From the NCBI GenBank assembly GCA_029465975.1, contig CM055737.1:18258706-18322705 (forward strand): a stretch of 64,000 nucleotides of DNA, written 5' to 3'. Below the pieces are notes generated by a model. That model worked only from the letters and a program-made list of their open reading frames with translations, did not search any database and was not told the origin of the DNA. Each line of letters opens with the position of its first letter. Positions within the stretch are counted from its first letter, which is position 1. The DNA is from Dallia pectoralis. Its lineage: Eukaryota > Chordata > Actinopteri > Esociformes > Umbridae. Positions 1-9,960 of the stretch are shown piece by piece. Position numbers and translations under genes: made by a program.

Positions 1-90
1 ACAAAATGTCTTGAAAACATCTTTCCCTTATTGCAACCCACAATAATCTGATGTGCTGCTGTAAACAATTGGACAATAGTTTTTAGTGGT

Positions 91-160
91 GGCTCGTTGG
101 TCCAAGGGAGGATTCTCGCTTTGGGTGCAAGAGGTCCCGGATTCATTCCCGGACGAGCCC
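91..160 (+). pseudogene. tRNA-Pro-like hybrid, UGG anticodon with type B body
   Basis: The D-arm and T-arm are of type B, but the anticodon loop TTTGGGT (UGG) is type A. The anticodon stem has a C-A mismatch (CTCGC against GCAAG), and the T-arm is one base short without an RA after TTC. Probably not functional. Confidence 0.75.
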
Positions 161-478
161 AGTGGTATATGGTCAAAATCCATTCCTCAATGGTGTCTGG
201 ATTGTCGATCCAGCAGAGTCCGTTATGGCCACATTGTCTGCCGCTCTTAGGAATTTCGCTAGCGACAAACCACCTTCTCCAAATATACTTTATTTTTTAT
301 TAAAATGTATAATCAATATTTAATGAGAAACAAACAAAACCACACGGTCGGATATAAGGAGAGGAAATAAATACACTACAGAAAATTTACAAAATGGCTT
401 GAAAACATCTTGCCCCTAACACAACCCACAATAATCTTGATGTGCTGCCGTAAAAAAATTCAAAATCATTTTTACAGT

Positions 479-550
479 GGCTCGTTGGTCTAGGGGTATG
501 ATTCTCGCTTTGGGTGCGAGAGGTCCCGGGTTCAAATCCCGGACGAGCCC
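479..550 (+). tRNA. trnap-ugg: tRNA-Pro (UGG), type A, intact
   Basis: A 72 nt tRNA with a perfect 7 bp acceptor stem (GGCTCGT/ACGAGCC), discriminator C, anticodon stem CTCGC/GCGAG and loop TTTGGGT, giving anticodon UGG, which reads proline CCA codons. The T-arm GGTTCAAATCC is a consensus B box. A T4 run lies about 11 nt downstream as the likely Pol III terminator. No intron. It matches the vertebrate tRNA-Pro family over its full length and serves as the reference for the other type A copies here. Confidence 0.96.
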
Positions 551-665
551 AGTGTTATTTTATATTCAGTGCAGTCGGACAGTGACTCCATCAATCTGGT
601 CGAAATCCATTCCTCAATGGTGTCTGGAGTGATGATCTAGCAGCGCCTATTTTGTCCACATTGTC

Positions 666-694
666 TGTCGCTCTTAGGAATTTTGCTAGCGACA
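666..694 (+). other. Conserved spacer hairpin in the tRNA monomers (example copy)
   Basis: Inverted repeat TGTCGCT at 666-672 and AGCGACA at 688-694 form a perfect 7 bp stem around a 15 nt loop. The same stem-loop recurs in almost every type A monomer on either strand. Type B monomers keep it with one mismatch (TGCCGCT) and gain the 10 bp palindrome TCGCTAGCGA. Function unknown. Confidence 0.7.
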
Positions 695-924
695 AACCAC
701 CCCACCTTATCTAATTGTTTTTCACTTTTTATTAAATTGTATAGTCAATATTTAATGAGAAACAAACAAAACCACACGGTTGGATATAATGGTGACTGGA
801 TAAGGAGAGGAAATACAAACACTATAAAAAAATACAAAATGTCTTGTAAACATCTTTCCCTTATTGCAACCCACAATAATCCTGATGTGCTGCTGTAAAC
901 AATTGGACAATAGTTTTTAGTGGT

Positions 925-995
925 GGCTCGTTGGTCCAAGGGAAGGATTCTCGCTTCCGGTGCAAGAGGTCCCGGATTCATTCCCGGACGAGCCC
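925..995 (+). pseudogene. tRNA-Pro-like pseudogene with CCG (Arg) anticodon, type B
   Basis: The acceptor stem is the intact tRNA-Pro one, but the loop TTCCGGT gives anticodon CCG, which would read arginine CGG. The T-arm is one base shorter than in type A (GGATTCATTCC instead of GGTTCAAATCC), leaving a four-pair stem, a six-base loop and no A58, so the internal B box is lost. No T4 run follows within about 130 nt. The anticodon stem has a C-A mismatch. This is the reference for the other type B copies. An Arg tRNA scanner call is possible but expression is doubtful. Confidence 0.82.
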
Positions 996-1329
996 AGTGG
1001 TATATGGTCAAAATCCATTCCTCAATGGTGTCTGGATTGTCGATCCAGCAGAGTCCGTTATGGCCACATTGTCTGCCGCTCTTAGGAATTTCGCTAGCGA
1101 CAAACCACCTTCTCCAAATATACTTTATTTTTTATTAAAATGTATAATCAATATTTAATGAGAAACAAACAAAACCACACGGTCGGATATAGTGGTGACT
1201 GGATAAGGAGAGGAAATAAATACACTACAGAAAATTTACAAAATGGCTTGAAAACATCTTGCCCCTAACACAACCCACAATAATCTTGATGTGCTGCCGT
1301 AAAAAAATTCAAATTCACTTTTTTACAGT

Positions 1330-1401
1330 GGCTCGTTGGTCTAGGGGTATGATTCTCGCTTTGGGTGCGAGAGGTCCCGGGTTCAAATCCTGGACGAGCC
1401 C
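1330..1401 (+). tRNA. trnap-ugg: tRNA-Pro (UGG), type A
   Basis: Full-length cloverleaf with UGG anticodon and B box. One T-stem change (CCTGG for CCCGG) leaves a G-U wobble. A T5 terminator follows within 15 nt. Confidence 0.94.
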
Positions 1402-1775
1402 AGTGTTATTTTTATATTCAGTGCAGTCGGACAGTGACTCCATCAATCTGGTCGAAATCCATTCCTCAATGGTGTCTGGAGTGATGATCTAGCAGCGCCT
1501 ATTTTGTCCACATTGTCTGTCGCTCTTAGGAATTTTGCTAGCGACAAACCACCCCACCTTCTCTAATTGTTCTTCATCTTTTATTAAATTGTATAGTCAA
1601 TATTTAATGAGAAACAAACAAAACCACACGGTCGGATATAATGGTGACTGGATAAGGAGAGGAAATACAAACACTATAAAAAATACAAAATGTCTTGAAA
1701 ACATTTTTCTCTTATTGCAACCCACAATAATCCTGATGTGCTGCTGTAAACAATTGGGCAATAGTTTTTAGTTGT

Positions 1776-1846
1776 GGCTCGTTGGTCCAGGGGAAGGATT
1801 CTCGCTTCCGGTGCGAGAGGTCCCGGATTCATTCCCGGACGAGCCC
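1776..1846 (+). pseudogene. tRNA-Pro-like, CCG anticodon, type B
   Basis: As the type B reference at 925, except that the anticodon stem CTCGC/GCGAG is perfect. The T-arm is still shortened and no T-run follows. Confidence 0.82.
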
Positions 1847-2172
1847 AGTGGTATATGGTCAAAATCCATTCCTCAATGGTGTCTGGATTGTCGATCCAGC
1901 AGAGTCCGTTATGGCCACATTGTCTGCCGCTCTTAGGAATTTCGCTAGCGACAAACCACCTTCTCCAAAAATACTTTATTTTTTATTAAAATGTATAATC
2001 AATATTTAATGAGAAACAAACAAAACCACACGGTCGGATATAAGACTGGATAAGGAGAGGAAATAAATACACTACAGAAAATTTACAAAATGGCTTGAAA
2101 ACATCTTGCCCCTAACACAACCCACAATAATCTTGATGTGCTGCCGTAAAAAATTCAAAATCACTTTTACAG

Positions 2173-2224
2173 TGGCTCGTGGTCTATATGATTCTCGCTG
2201 CCCGGGTTCAAATCCTGGAAGCCC
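2173..2224 (+). pseudogene. Decayed tRNA-Pro, anticodon loop lost
   Basis: Only about 52 nt remain. The acceptor 5' strand, part of the D-arm and the B box are recognisable, but the anticodon loop and 3' anticodon stem are deleted. The surrounding monomer is also eroded. Confidence 0.8.
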
Positions 2225-2505
2225 AGTGTTATTTTTATATTCAGTGCAGTCGGACAGTGACTCCATCAATCTGTTTTCCTCAATGGTGTCTGAGAGTTGA
2301 TCTAGCAGCTTTTGTCCACATTGTCTGTCTCTCTTAGCAGGGGAAGGATTCTCGCTTTCTAATTGTTCTTCACACTGCAAAAATCGATAAAGCATAAAAT
2401 CAAACACTAAAAAATACAAAATGTCTTGAAAACATTTTTCTTTATTGCAACCCACAATAATCCTGATGTGCTGCTGTAAACAATTGGACAATAGTTTTTA
2501 GTTGT

Positions 2506-2536
2506 GGCTCGTTGGTCCAGGGGAAGGATTCTCGCT
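2506..2536 (+). pseudogene. 5' half of a type B tRNA at the array edge
   Basis: The tRNA runs normally to the 5' anticodon stem (CTCGCT) and then switches abruptly to unrelated dispersed-repeat sequence. The array breakpoint therefore lies inside the tRNA. Confidence 0.85.
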
Positions 2537-2549
2537 ATTTCGATGGCAA

Positions 2550-2870
2550 TTTCCGGTGGCAATACTTTATCGATACATATACGCCAAGTATCGATCTTTT
2601 ACTATTTAAATTGAACCATGAGAATTTAACTTTTTGATAGTAGAATAATAAAATGAATTGCGTATTCAGTCCACCGGGTGACGTGACGGTCAGCATGCAT
2701 GAGGATGCAGATACAGGAATCCACTGACGATACGGCTGTATCCGTGAAAAAATACTCTTTCGCTCGTATCAGTGTATATTTGCGGTAGGGCTTTTACCGT
2801 GAAATACTTTCGACTCGGCAGCTGATATTTACGGTAAACTGCAGCTTTTTAAAGCCGGTCTTTTTCTACT
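2550..2870. repeat. Dispersed repeat, copy 1
   Basis: About 320 bp that recurs in direct orientation at 3289-3593 with few substitutions. This copy has an extra ~17 bp around 2685-2700 that the other lacks. It holds an inverted repeat ATCGATAC (2569-2576) / GTATCGAT (2588-2595). No coding potential. Fragments resembling its left edge (ATCGATAAAGCATAAAATC) occur at about 2383-2403 inside the decayed tRNA unit. Family not recognised. Confidence 0.75.
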
Positions 2871-3288
2871 TAAGACTAGCAGCATATCCTTCACAGTGTA
2901 ATATGTCACAGTGTAATATGTCAATGCATCGCGTTATCTCCTTCCAACTCAAACTTTTTCTATATTGCTAAGAGGAATTACACAGATGCCATGGGAGTGC
3001 CTAGTTGGTATAGTGGCGAGTGTCGTAGAAATTGGTCTGTGTGGTTGTCGTGGCCGAGTGGTTAAGGCTAGAAATCCATTGGGATATCCCTGCGCAGGTT
3101 CAAATCCTGACGACAACGGTTTGTATTTGCTTGTTCCCATGGGAACCCATTCTAAATGTCAAGAGGAAAGCCATTTCGAGAGCATGCATATGTTTTTATT
3201 CTGGTCGTGGTTTGTGAACGCAAGAAAGGTGAGATACACTCTCGTTACGGGTGGGGGGAAAAAGTCGATACAGCATAAAATCGCGATA
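2871..3288. other. Linker between dispersed repeats, holding tRNA fragments
   Basis: No protein gene. It contains a short tRNA D-arm-like fragment (TTGGTATAGTGGCGAG at about 3006-3021, similar to tRNA-Asp or tRNA-Gly 5' halves) and the tRNA-Ser remnant at 3044. From about 3262 the sequence begins to resemble the left edge of the dispersed repeat. Confidence 0.5.
3044..3118 (+). pseudogene. tRNA-Ser (AGA) pseudogene with anticodon-stem deletion
   Basis: The acceptor stem GTTGTCG/CGACAAC pairs perfectly, and the A box (GTGGCCGAGTGG), long variable arm and B box (AGGTTCAAATCC) are those of vertebrate tRNA-Ser. Compared with the usual 82 nt, about 7 nt are missing: the 5' strand of the anticodon stem before TAGAAATCCA. 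The anticodon arm cannot form. No T4 run follows closely. Confidence 0.8.
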
Positions 3289-3593
3289 TTTCCTGGGGCA
3301 ATACTTTATCGATACACAGACGCCAAGTATCGATCTTTTACTATTTAAATTGAACATGAGAATTTCACTTTTTGGTAGTAGAATAATAAAATAAATTGCG
3401 TATTCAGTCCACCGGGTGACGTGAGGATGCAGATACAGGAATCCGCTGACGATACGGCTGTATCCGTGAAAAAATATTCTTTCGCTCGTATAAGTGTAAA
3501 TTTGCGGTAGGGCTTTTACCGTGAAATACTTGCGACTCTGCAGCTGATATTTCTGGTCAACTGCACCTTTTAAAGCCGGTCTTTTTCTACTTA
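3289..3593. repeat. Dispersed repeat, copy 2
   Basis: Direct repeat of 2550-2870, with the same hairpin at 3308-3315/3327-3334. It ends exactly where the 235 bp satellite starts, at a TTAA (about 3592) followed by CCCTCGTGTTGTCC, a motif resembling termini of TTAA-targeting fish DNA transposons. That last point is tentative. Confidence 0.72.
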
Positions 3594-5520
3594 ACCCTCG
3601 TGTTGTCCTCGCATCACGTAAACACCCCGAGTCAAGCTGGTCAGAATGACCCTCGATCACTTTTCACAGCCCTCAGAGTGTTGCAAAAAGGAGGAGGCCA
3701 AAATACAACAACGTGCACGTGTTTCACTGTATTCGATTTATTATTTTTATCGTTATTAGTAAATATCTGGGAGTGCTAAAAAAAACACCGGCCCGGGCGA
3801 GGCTCGAACTCGCCACCTCGGCATCTACCCCCTCCGTTGTCCTCGCGTCGTGTACACCGCCCCAGTCGATCGGGTCAGAGTGACCCGGGATCTCTTTTCA
3901 CAGCCCTCAGAGTTTTGCAAAAAGGAGGAGGCCGAAATACAACAACATGCACGTGTTTCACTGTATTAGATTTATTATTTTTATCGCTATTAGTAATTAT
4001 CTGGGATGGCCCAAAAAATAACCGCTCGGGCAAGGCTCGAACTCACAACCCCGGCATCTAACCCCGGTGTTGTCCTCGCGTCGTGTACACACAGCCTGAG
4101 TTGAGCGGGTCAGAGTGACCCGTGATTCCTTTTCCCGGCCCGGGAGTTTTGCTAGAAAAGAGGAGCTCGAAATACAACGACACGCACACGTTTTACTGTC
4201 GTCCATTTATTATTACTATCGTTATTAGTATCTATCGGCGAGGGTAAAAAAAAACACCGGCCCGGGCAAAGCTCGAACTCGCCACCTCGGCATTTAACCC
4301 CGCCGTTGTCCTCGCGTCGCGTACACAGCCCGAGTCGAGCGGGTCAGAGTGACCCTCGATCTCTTTTCACAGCCCTCAGAGTTTTGCAAAAAGGAGGAGG
4401 CCGAAATACAACAACATGCGCGTGTTTCACCATTGTCCATCTATTATTACTATCTTTATTAGTATTTATAGGCGAGGTGAAAAAAAACACCGGCCCGGGC
4501 GAGGCTCGAACTCGCCACCTCGGCATCTAACCCCGCCGTTGTCCTCGCGTCGCGCACACAGCCCGAGTCGAGCGGGTCAGAGTGACCCTCAATCTCTTTT
4601 CACAGCCCTCAGAGTTTTGCAAACAGGAGAAGGCCGAAATACAACAACGTGCACGTGTTTCACTGTAATCGATTTATTATTTTTATCGTTATTAGTAATT
4701 ATCTGGGAGGGCTAAAAAAAAACACCGGCCCGGGCGAGGCTCGAACTCGCCACCTCGGCATCTAACCCCGCCGTTGTCCTCGCGTCGCGTACACAGCCCG
4801 AGTCGAGCGGGTCAGAGTGACCCTCGATCTCTTTTCACAGCCCTCAGAGTTTTGCAAAAGGAGGAGGCCGAAATACAACAACGTGCACGTGTTTCACCGT
4901 TGTCCATCTATTATTACTATCTTTATTAGTATTTATCGGCGAGGGTGCAAAAAAAACACCGCTCGGGGGGAGGCTCGAACTCGCCACCTCGCGATCTAAC
5001 CCCGCCGTTGTCCTCGCGTCGCTTACACAGCCCGAGTCGAGCGGGTCAGAGTGACCCGCGATCTCTTTTCACAGCCCTCAGAGTTTTGCAAAAAGGAGGA
5101 GGCCGAAATACAACAACATGCGCGTGTTTCACCATTGTCCATCTATTATTACTATCTTTATTAGTATTTATAGGCGAGGGTGAAAAAAAACACCGGCCCG
5201 GGCGAGGCTCGAACTCGCCACCTCGGCATCTAACCCCGCCGTTGTCCTCGCGTCGCGCACACAGCCCGAGTCGAGCGGGTCAGAGTGACCCTCAATCTCT
5301 TTTCACAGCCCTCAGAGTTTTGCAAACAGGAGAAGGCCGAAATACAACAACGTGCACGTGTTTCACTGTAATCGATTTATTATTTTTATCGTTATTAGTA
5401 ATTATCTGGGAGGGCTAAAAAAAAACACCGGCCCGGGCGAGGCTCGAACTCGCCACCTCGGCATCTAACCCCGCCGTTGTCCTCGCGTCGCTTACACAGC
5501 CCGAGTCGAGCGGGTTTGAG
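3594..5520. repeat. ~235 bp satellite with tRNA-like motif, eight full monomers
   Basis: Monomers start near 3594, 3829, 4063, 4298, 4533, 4765, 4997 and 5232, with a partial one from 5469. Each begins with a GTTGTCCTCG-type motif, then the hairpin GGGTCAGAGTGACCC (or variant), then GCAAAAAGGAGGAGG, an AT-rich part and an A-run. On the minus strand each holds a tRNA T-arm-like GCGAGTTCGAGCCTCGC with a B-box match, followed about 12 nt later by a T6-T8 run, as in a Pol III unit. Monomers at 4298-4765 and 4997-5469 are nearly identical, so a ~700 bp trimer has been duplicated. No credible protein. Confidence 0.85.
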
Positions 5521-5827
5521 TGACCCTCGATTTTTTTTCTGTTTGTCCGTCCTCAATCTCAATTTGTTTGTCGTGTTCATTCTCGTTGTCAATTCCTTTC
5601 CGTTGTCCATTACCATGTTATCCTTCCTCAACATTAAACACAGGCACTCCACCAAACACACAAAGCTGTCGGGGGAACGACAAAAACACACAGGAATTAA
5701 TCGACAAACGAACTTCGATACTACAACAACGAAAAACAAATATATTACAAACAAACCGATTCCCAAACAAACACTCTCGACCTGCTCTCTCACTCACTTC
5801 CTGACACAACAACCTCCCAACCAACAG
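5521..5827. other. Unrecognised sequence between satellite and 5S array
   Basis: T-rich at the left, then AC-rich. Open frames on both strands are short, overlap one another and show no domain. No RNA gene or repeat seen. Confidence 0.5.
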
Positions 5828-5828
5828 G

Positions 5829-5858
5829 GGGCGTTTTCAGGGTGGTGTGGCCGTAAGC
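5829..5858 (-). pseudogene. 5' 30 nt of a 5S gene at the array edge
   Basis: Only the first ~30 nt of 5S survive (GCTTACGGCCACACCACCC on the minus strand). The array ends within this gene against unrelated DNA. Confidence 0.88.
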
Positions 5859-6799
5859 TATTCGAAAAGTTGAAATTACAGCTCTTATTGATTTCTTCAC
5901 TGCATAATTAACTTTTTGATTGTTTGTTTCTTCCCGCCAAGAAAATGACAAAATGCTTACAACACTAGAAATTCCTAGGCGGTCTCCCATCCAAGTACTA
6001 ACCAAGCCCGGCCAAACTTGGCTTCCGAGATCAGACGAGATCGGGCATTTTCAGGGTTGTGTGGCCGTAAGCAATTAGAAAACTTGAAAATAAAGCTGTT
6101 ATTGATTTCTTCACTGCATAATTTACTTTTTGAATGATTGTTTCTTCCCGCCAAGAAAATAACAATATGCTTACAACACTAGATATTCCTAGGCGGTCTC
6201 CCATCCAAGTACTAAGCAAGCCCGATCCTGCTTGGCTTCCGAGATCAGACGAGATCAGGCGTTTTTAGGGTGGTGTGGCCATAAGCTATTAGAAAAGTTG
6301 AAATTACAGCTCTTATTGATTTCTTCACTGCATAATTAACTTTTTGATTGATTGTTTCTTCCCGCCAAGAAAATAACAAAATGCTTACAACACTAGATAT
6401 TCCTAGGCGGTCTCCCATCCAAGTACTAACCAAGCCCGACCATGTTTGGCTTCCGAGATCGGGCGTTTTCAGGGTGGTGTGGCCGTAAGCTATTAGAAAA
6501 GTTGAAATTACAGCTCTTATTGATTTCTTCACTGCATAATTAACTTTTTGATAGATTGTTTCTTCCTGCCAAGAAAATAACATAATGCTTACAACACTAG
6601 ATATTCCCAGGCGGTCTCCCATCGAAGTACTAACCAAGCCCAACCCTGCTTGGCTCCGAGATCAGACGAGATCGGGCGTTTTCAGGGGGGTGTGGCCGTA
6701 AGCTAATAGACAAGTTGAAATTACAGCTCTTATTGATTTCTTCACTGCATAATTCACTTTTTGATTGATTGTTTCTTCCCGCCATGAAAATAACAAAAT

Positions 6800-6917
6800 G
6801 CTTACAACACTAGATATTCCCAGGCGGTCTCCGATCCAAGTACTAACCAAGCCCAACTCTGCTTGGCTTCCGAGATCAGACGAGATCGGGCGTTTTCAGG
6901 GTGGTGTGGCCGTAAGC
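6800..6917 (-). rRNA. 5S rRNA, intact representative
   Basis: 118 nt, matching vertebrate 5S in length from first base to GTAAGC. The terminal helix GCTTAC/GTAAGC is perfect and the segment GATCTCGTCTGATCTCGG is complete. Confidence 0.93.
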
Positions 6918-7227
6918 TATTAGAAAAGTTGAAATTACAGCTCTTATTGATTTCTTCACTGCATATTTAACTTTTTGATTGATTGTTTCTTCCCGCCAAG
7001 AAAATAACAAAATGCTTACAACACTAGATATTCCTAGGCGGTCTCCCATCCAAGTACTAACCAAGCCCGACCCTGCTTGGCTTCCGAGATCAGACGAGAT
7101 CGGGCGTTTTCAGGGTGGTGTGGCCGTAAGCTATTAGAAAAGTTGAAATTACAGCTCTTATTGATTTCTTCACTGCATAATTAACTTTATGATTGATTGT
7201 TTCTTCCCGCCATGAAAATAACAAAAT

Positions 7228-7335
7228 GCTTACAACACTAGATATTCCTAGGCGGTCTCCCATCCAAGTACTAACCAAGCCCGACCATGTTTGGCTTCCG
7301 AGATCGGGCGTTTTCAGGGTGGTGTGGCCGTAGGG
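7228..7335 (-). pseudogene. 5S variant with 10 nt deletion and altered 5' end
   Basis: About 108 nt. One of two internal GATCTCG repeats and the bases between are missing, and the 5' end reads CCCTACGG, which no longer pairs with GTAAGC. The C box is intact. Confidence 0.85.
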
Positions 7336-9161
7336 TATTAGAACATTTGAAAATACAGCTGTTATTGATTTCTTCACTGCATAATTAACTTTTTGATTGA
7401 TTGTTTCTTCCCGCCAAGAAAATAACAAAATGCTTACAACACTAGATATTCCTAGGCGGTCTCCCATCCAAGTACTAACCAAGCCCGACCATGTTTGGCT
7501 TCCGAGATCAGGGCGTTTTCAGGGTGGTGTGGCCGTAGGGTATTAGAACATTTGAAAATACAGCTGTTATTGATTTCTTCACTGCATAATTAACTTTTTG
7601 ATTGATTGTTTCTTCCCGCCAAGAAAATAACAAAATGCTTACAACACTAGATATTCCTAGGCGGTCTCCCATCCAAGTACTAACCAAGCCCGACCCTGCT
7701 TGGCTTCCGAGATCAGACGAGATCGGGCGTTTTCAGGGTGGTGTGGCCGTAAGCTATTAGAAAGTTGAAATTACAGCTCTTATTGATTTCTTCACTGCAT
7801 AATTAACTTTTTGATTGTTTGTTTCTTCCCGCCAAGAAAATAACAAAATGCTTACAACACTAGATATTCCCAGGCGGTCTCCCATCCAAGTACTAACCAA
7901 GCCCGACCCTGTTTGGCTTCCGAGATCAGGCGTTTTCAGGGTGGTGTGGCCGTAGGGCTATTAGAACATTTGAAAATACAGCTGTTATTGATTTCTTCAC
8001 TGCATAATTAACTTTTTGATTGATTGTTTCTTCCCGCCAAGAAAATAACAAAATGCTTACAACACTAGATATTCCTAGGCGGTCTCCCATCCAAGTACTA
8101 ACCAAGCCCGACCCTGCTTGGCTTCCGAGATCAGACGAGATCGGGCGTTTTCAGGGGTGTGGCCGTAAGCTATTAGAAAATTTGAAATTACAGCTCTTAT
8201 TGATTTCTTCACTGCATAATTAACTTTTTGATTGATTGTTTCTTCCCGCCAAGAAAATAACAAAATGCTTACAACACTAGATATTCCTAGGCGGTCTCCC
8301 ATCCAAGTACTAACCAAGCCCGACCCTGTTTGGCTTCCGAGATCAGGCGGGCGTTTTCAGGGTGGTGTGGCCGTAGGCTATTAGAACAGTTGAAATTACA
8401 GCTCTTATTGATTTCTTCACTGCATAATTAACTTTTTGATTGATTGTTTCTTCCCGCCAAGAAAATAACAAAATGCTTACAACACTAGATATTCCTAGGC
8501 GGTCTCCCATCCAAGTACTAACCAAGCCCGACCCTGCTTGGCTTCCGAGATCAGACGAGATCGGGCGTTTTCAGGGTGGTGTGGCCGTAAGCTATTAGAA
8601 AAGTTGAAATTACAGCTCTTATTGATTTCTTCACTGCATAATTAACTTTTTGATTGTTTGTTTCTTCCCGCCAAGAAAATAACAAAATGCTTACAACACT
8701 AGATATTCCCAGGCGGTCTCCCATCCAAGTACTAACCAAGCCCGACCCTGTTTGGTTTCCGAGATCAGGCGTTTTCAGGGTGGTGTGGCCGTAGGGTATT
8801 AGAACATTTGAAAATACAGCTGTTATTGATTTCTTCACTGCATAATTAACTTTTTGATTGATTGTTTCTTCCCGCCAAGAAAATAACAAAATGCTTACAA
8901 CACTAGATATTCCTAGGCGGTCTCCCATCCAAGTACTAACCAAGCCCGACCCTGCTTGGCTTCCGAGATCAGACGAGATCGGGCGTTTTCAGGGTGGTGT
9001 GGCCGTAAGCTATTAGAAAAGTTGAAATTACAGCTCTTATTGATTTCTTCACTGCATAATTAACTTTTTGATTGATTGTTTCTTCCCGCCAAGAAAATAA
9101 CAAAATGCTTACAACACTAGATATTCCTAGGCGGTCTCCCATCCAAGTACTAACCAAGCCC

Positions 9162-9661
9162 NNNNNNNNNNNNNNNNNNNNNNNNNNNNNNNNNNNNNNN
9201 NNNNNNNNNNNNNNNNNNNNNNNNNNNNNNNNNNNNNNNNNNNNNNNNNNNNNNNNNNNNNNNNNNNNNNNNNNNNNNNNNNNNNNNNNNNNNNNNNNNN
9301 NNNNNNNNNNNNNNNNNNNNNNNNNNNNNNNNNNNNNNNNNNNNNNNNNNNNNNNNNNNNNNNNNNNNNNNNNNNNNNNNNNNNNNNNNNNNNNNNNNNN
9401 NNNNNNNNNNNNNNNNNNNNNNNNNNNNNNNNNNNNNNNNNNNNNNNNNNNNNNNNNNNNNNNNNNNNNNNNNNNNNNNNNNNNNNNNNNNNNNNNNNNN
9501 NNNNNNNNNNNNNNNNNNNNNNNNNNNNNNNNNNNNNNNNNNNNNNNNNNNNNNNNNNNNNNNNNNNNNNNNNNNNNNNNNNNNNNNNNNNNNNNNNNNN
9601 NNNNNNNNNNNNNNNNNNNNNNNNNNNNNNNNNNNNNNNNNNNNNNNNNNNNNNNNNNNNN
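9162..9661. other. Assembly gap of exactly 500 N
   Basis: A placeholder gap between a minus-strand 5S unit and a minus-strand tRNA monomer. True length and orientation are unknown. Confidence 0.99.
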
Positions 9662-9888
9662 TGTGGTTTTGTTTGTTTCTCATTAAATATTGACTATACA
9701 ATTTAATAAAAAGTGAAAAACAATTAGATAAGGTGGGGTGGTTTGTCGCTAGCAAAATTCCTAAGAGCGACAGACAATGTGGACAAAATAGGCGCTGCTA
9801 GATCATCAATCCAGACACCATTGAGGAATGGATTTCGACCAGATTGATTTAGTCACTGTCCGACTGCACTGAATATAAATATAACACT

Positions 9889-9960
9889 GGGCTCGTCCGG
9901 GATTTGAACCCGGGACCTCTCGCACCCAAAGCGAGAATCATACCCCTAGACCAACGAGCC
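9889..9960 (-). tRNA. trnap-ugg: tRNA-Pro (UGG), type A
   Basis: Intact 72 nt cloverleaf identical to the reference copy. The downstream tract is TTATATTTATATT, which has no T4 run, so termination is probably weaker or further away. Confidence 0.93.

Larger units (their letters stand above)
1..2536 (+). repeat. tRNA-Pro tandem array, block 1 (plus strand)
   Basis: Monomers of about 400-450 bp each hold one tRNA or tRNA-like gene plus a spacer. Two spacer types alternate. After type A genes the spacer passes through a tract near 551-600 and an ACCCCACC stretch; after type B genes it carries GTGGTATATGGTC. Both share a GGTGTCTGGA motif, a GCTAGCGACAAACC motif, an AT-rich tract and AACCCACAATAATC before the next gene, so they are ancient paralogs. 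Gene order is hybrid, A, B, A, B, decayed A, truncated B. The unit around 2173-2400 has lost several blocks. The array stops abruptly inside the last tRNA at about 2536. Confidence 0.93.
5829..9161 (-). rRNA. 5S rRNA tandem array, minus strand (15 complete or nearly complete copies)
   Basis: Units of about 204-214 bp each carry a 5S gene of 118 nt (up to the GTAAGC 3' end) and a ~95 bp spacer. Gene spans: 5955-6072, 6169-6286, 6383-6490, 6587-6703, 6800-6917, 7014-7131, 7228-7335, 7432-7540, 7637-7754, 7850-7958, 8055-8170, 8267-8378, 8475-8592, 8689-8797, 8893-9010, then 9107 into the gap. The internal control region is present (AAGCCAAGCAGGGTC and TGGATGGGAGACCGCC). Copies at 6383, 7228, 7432, 7850, 8267 and 8689 carry the internal deletion; those at 7228, 7432, 7850 and 8689 also have CCCTACGG in place of GCTTACGG at the 5' end and are probably pseudogenes. 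A T4 run follows the genes. Confidence 0.95.

Noticed and set aside
925..995. Functional tRNA-Arg(CCG)
   Set aside because: The acceptor and body are tRNA-Pro, the T-arm lacks a base and the B box, and no terminator follows. Kept as a pseudogene unless expression is shown.
2787..2855. snRNA-type promoter (PSE-like TTACCGTGAAAT followed by TTTTTAAA)
   Set aside because: Spacing between the PSE-like motif and the TATA-like motif is about 40 bp, too long, and no snRNA follows. The similarity is probably chance.
3196..3660. 154-codon minus-strand frame
   Set aside because: It crosses the boundary between two repeats and has no recognisable domain or composition bias.
5395..5911. Overlapping 130-145 codon frames on both strands
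   Set aside because: They span satellite, unrecognised and 5S sequence, so a real exon is unlikely.
9072..9755. Long frames across N runs here, at 32.7-33.4 kb and at 50.1-50.7 kb
   Set aside because: They are open only because unknown bases cannot form stops.
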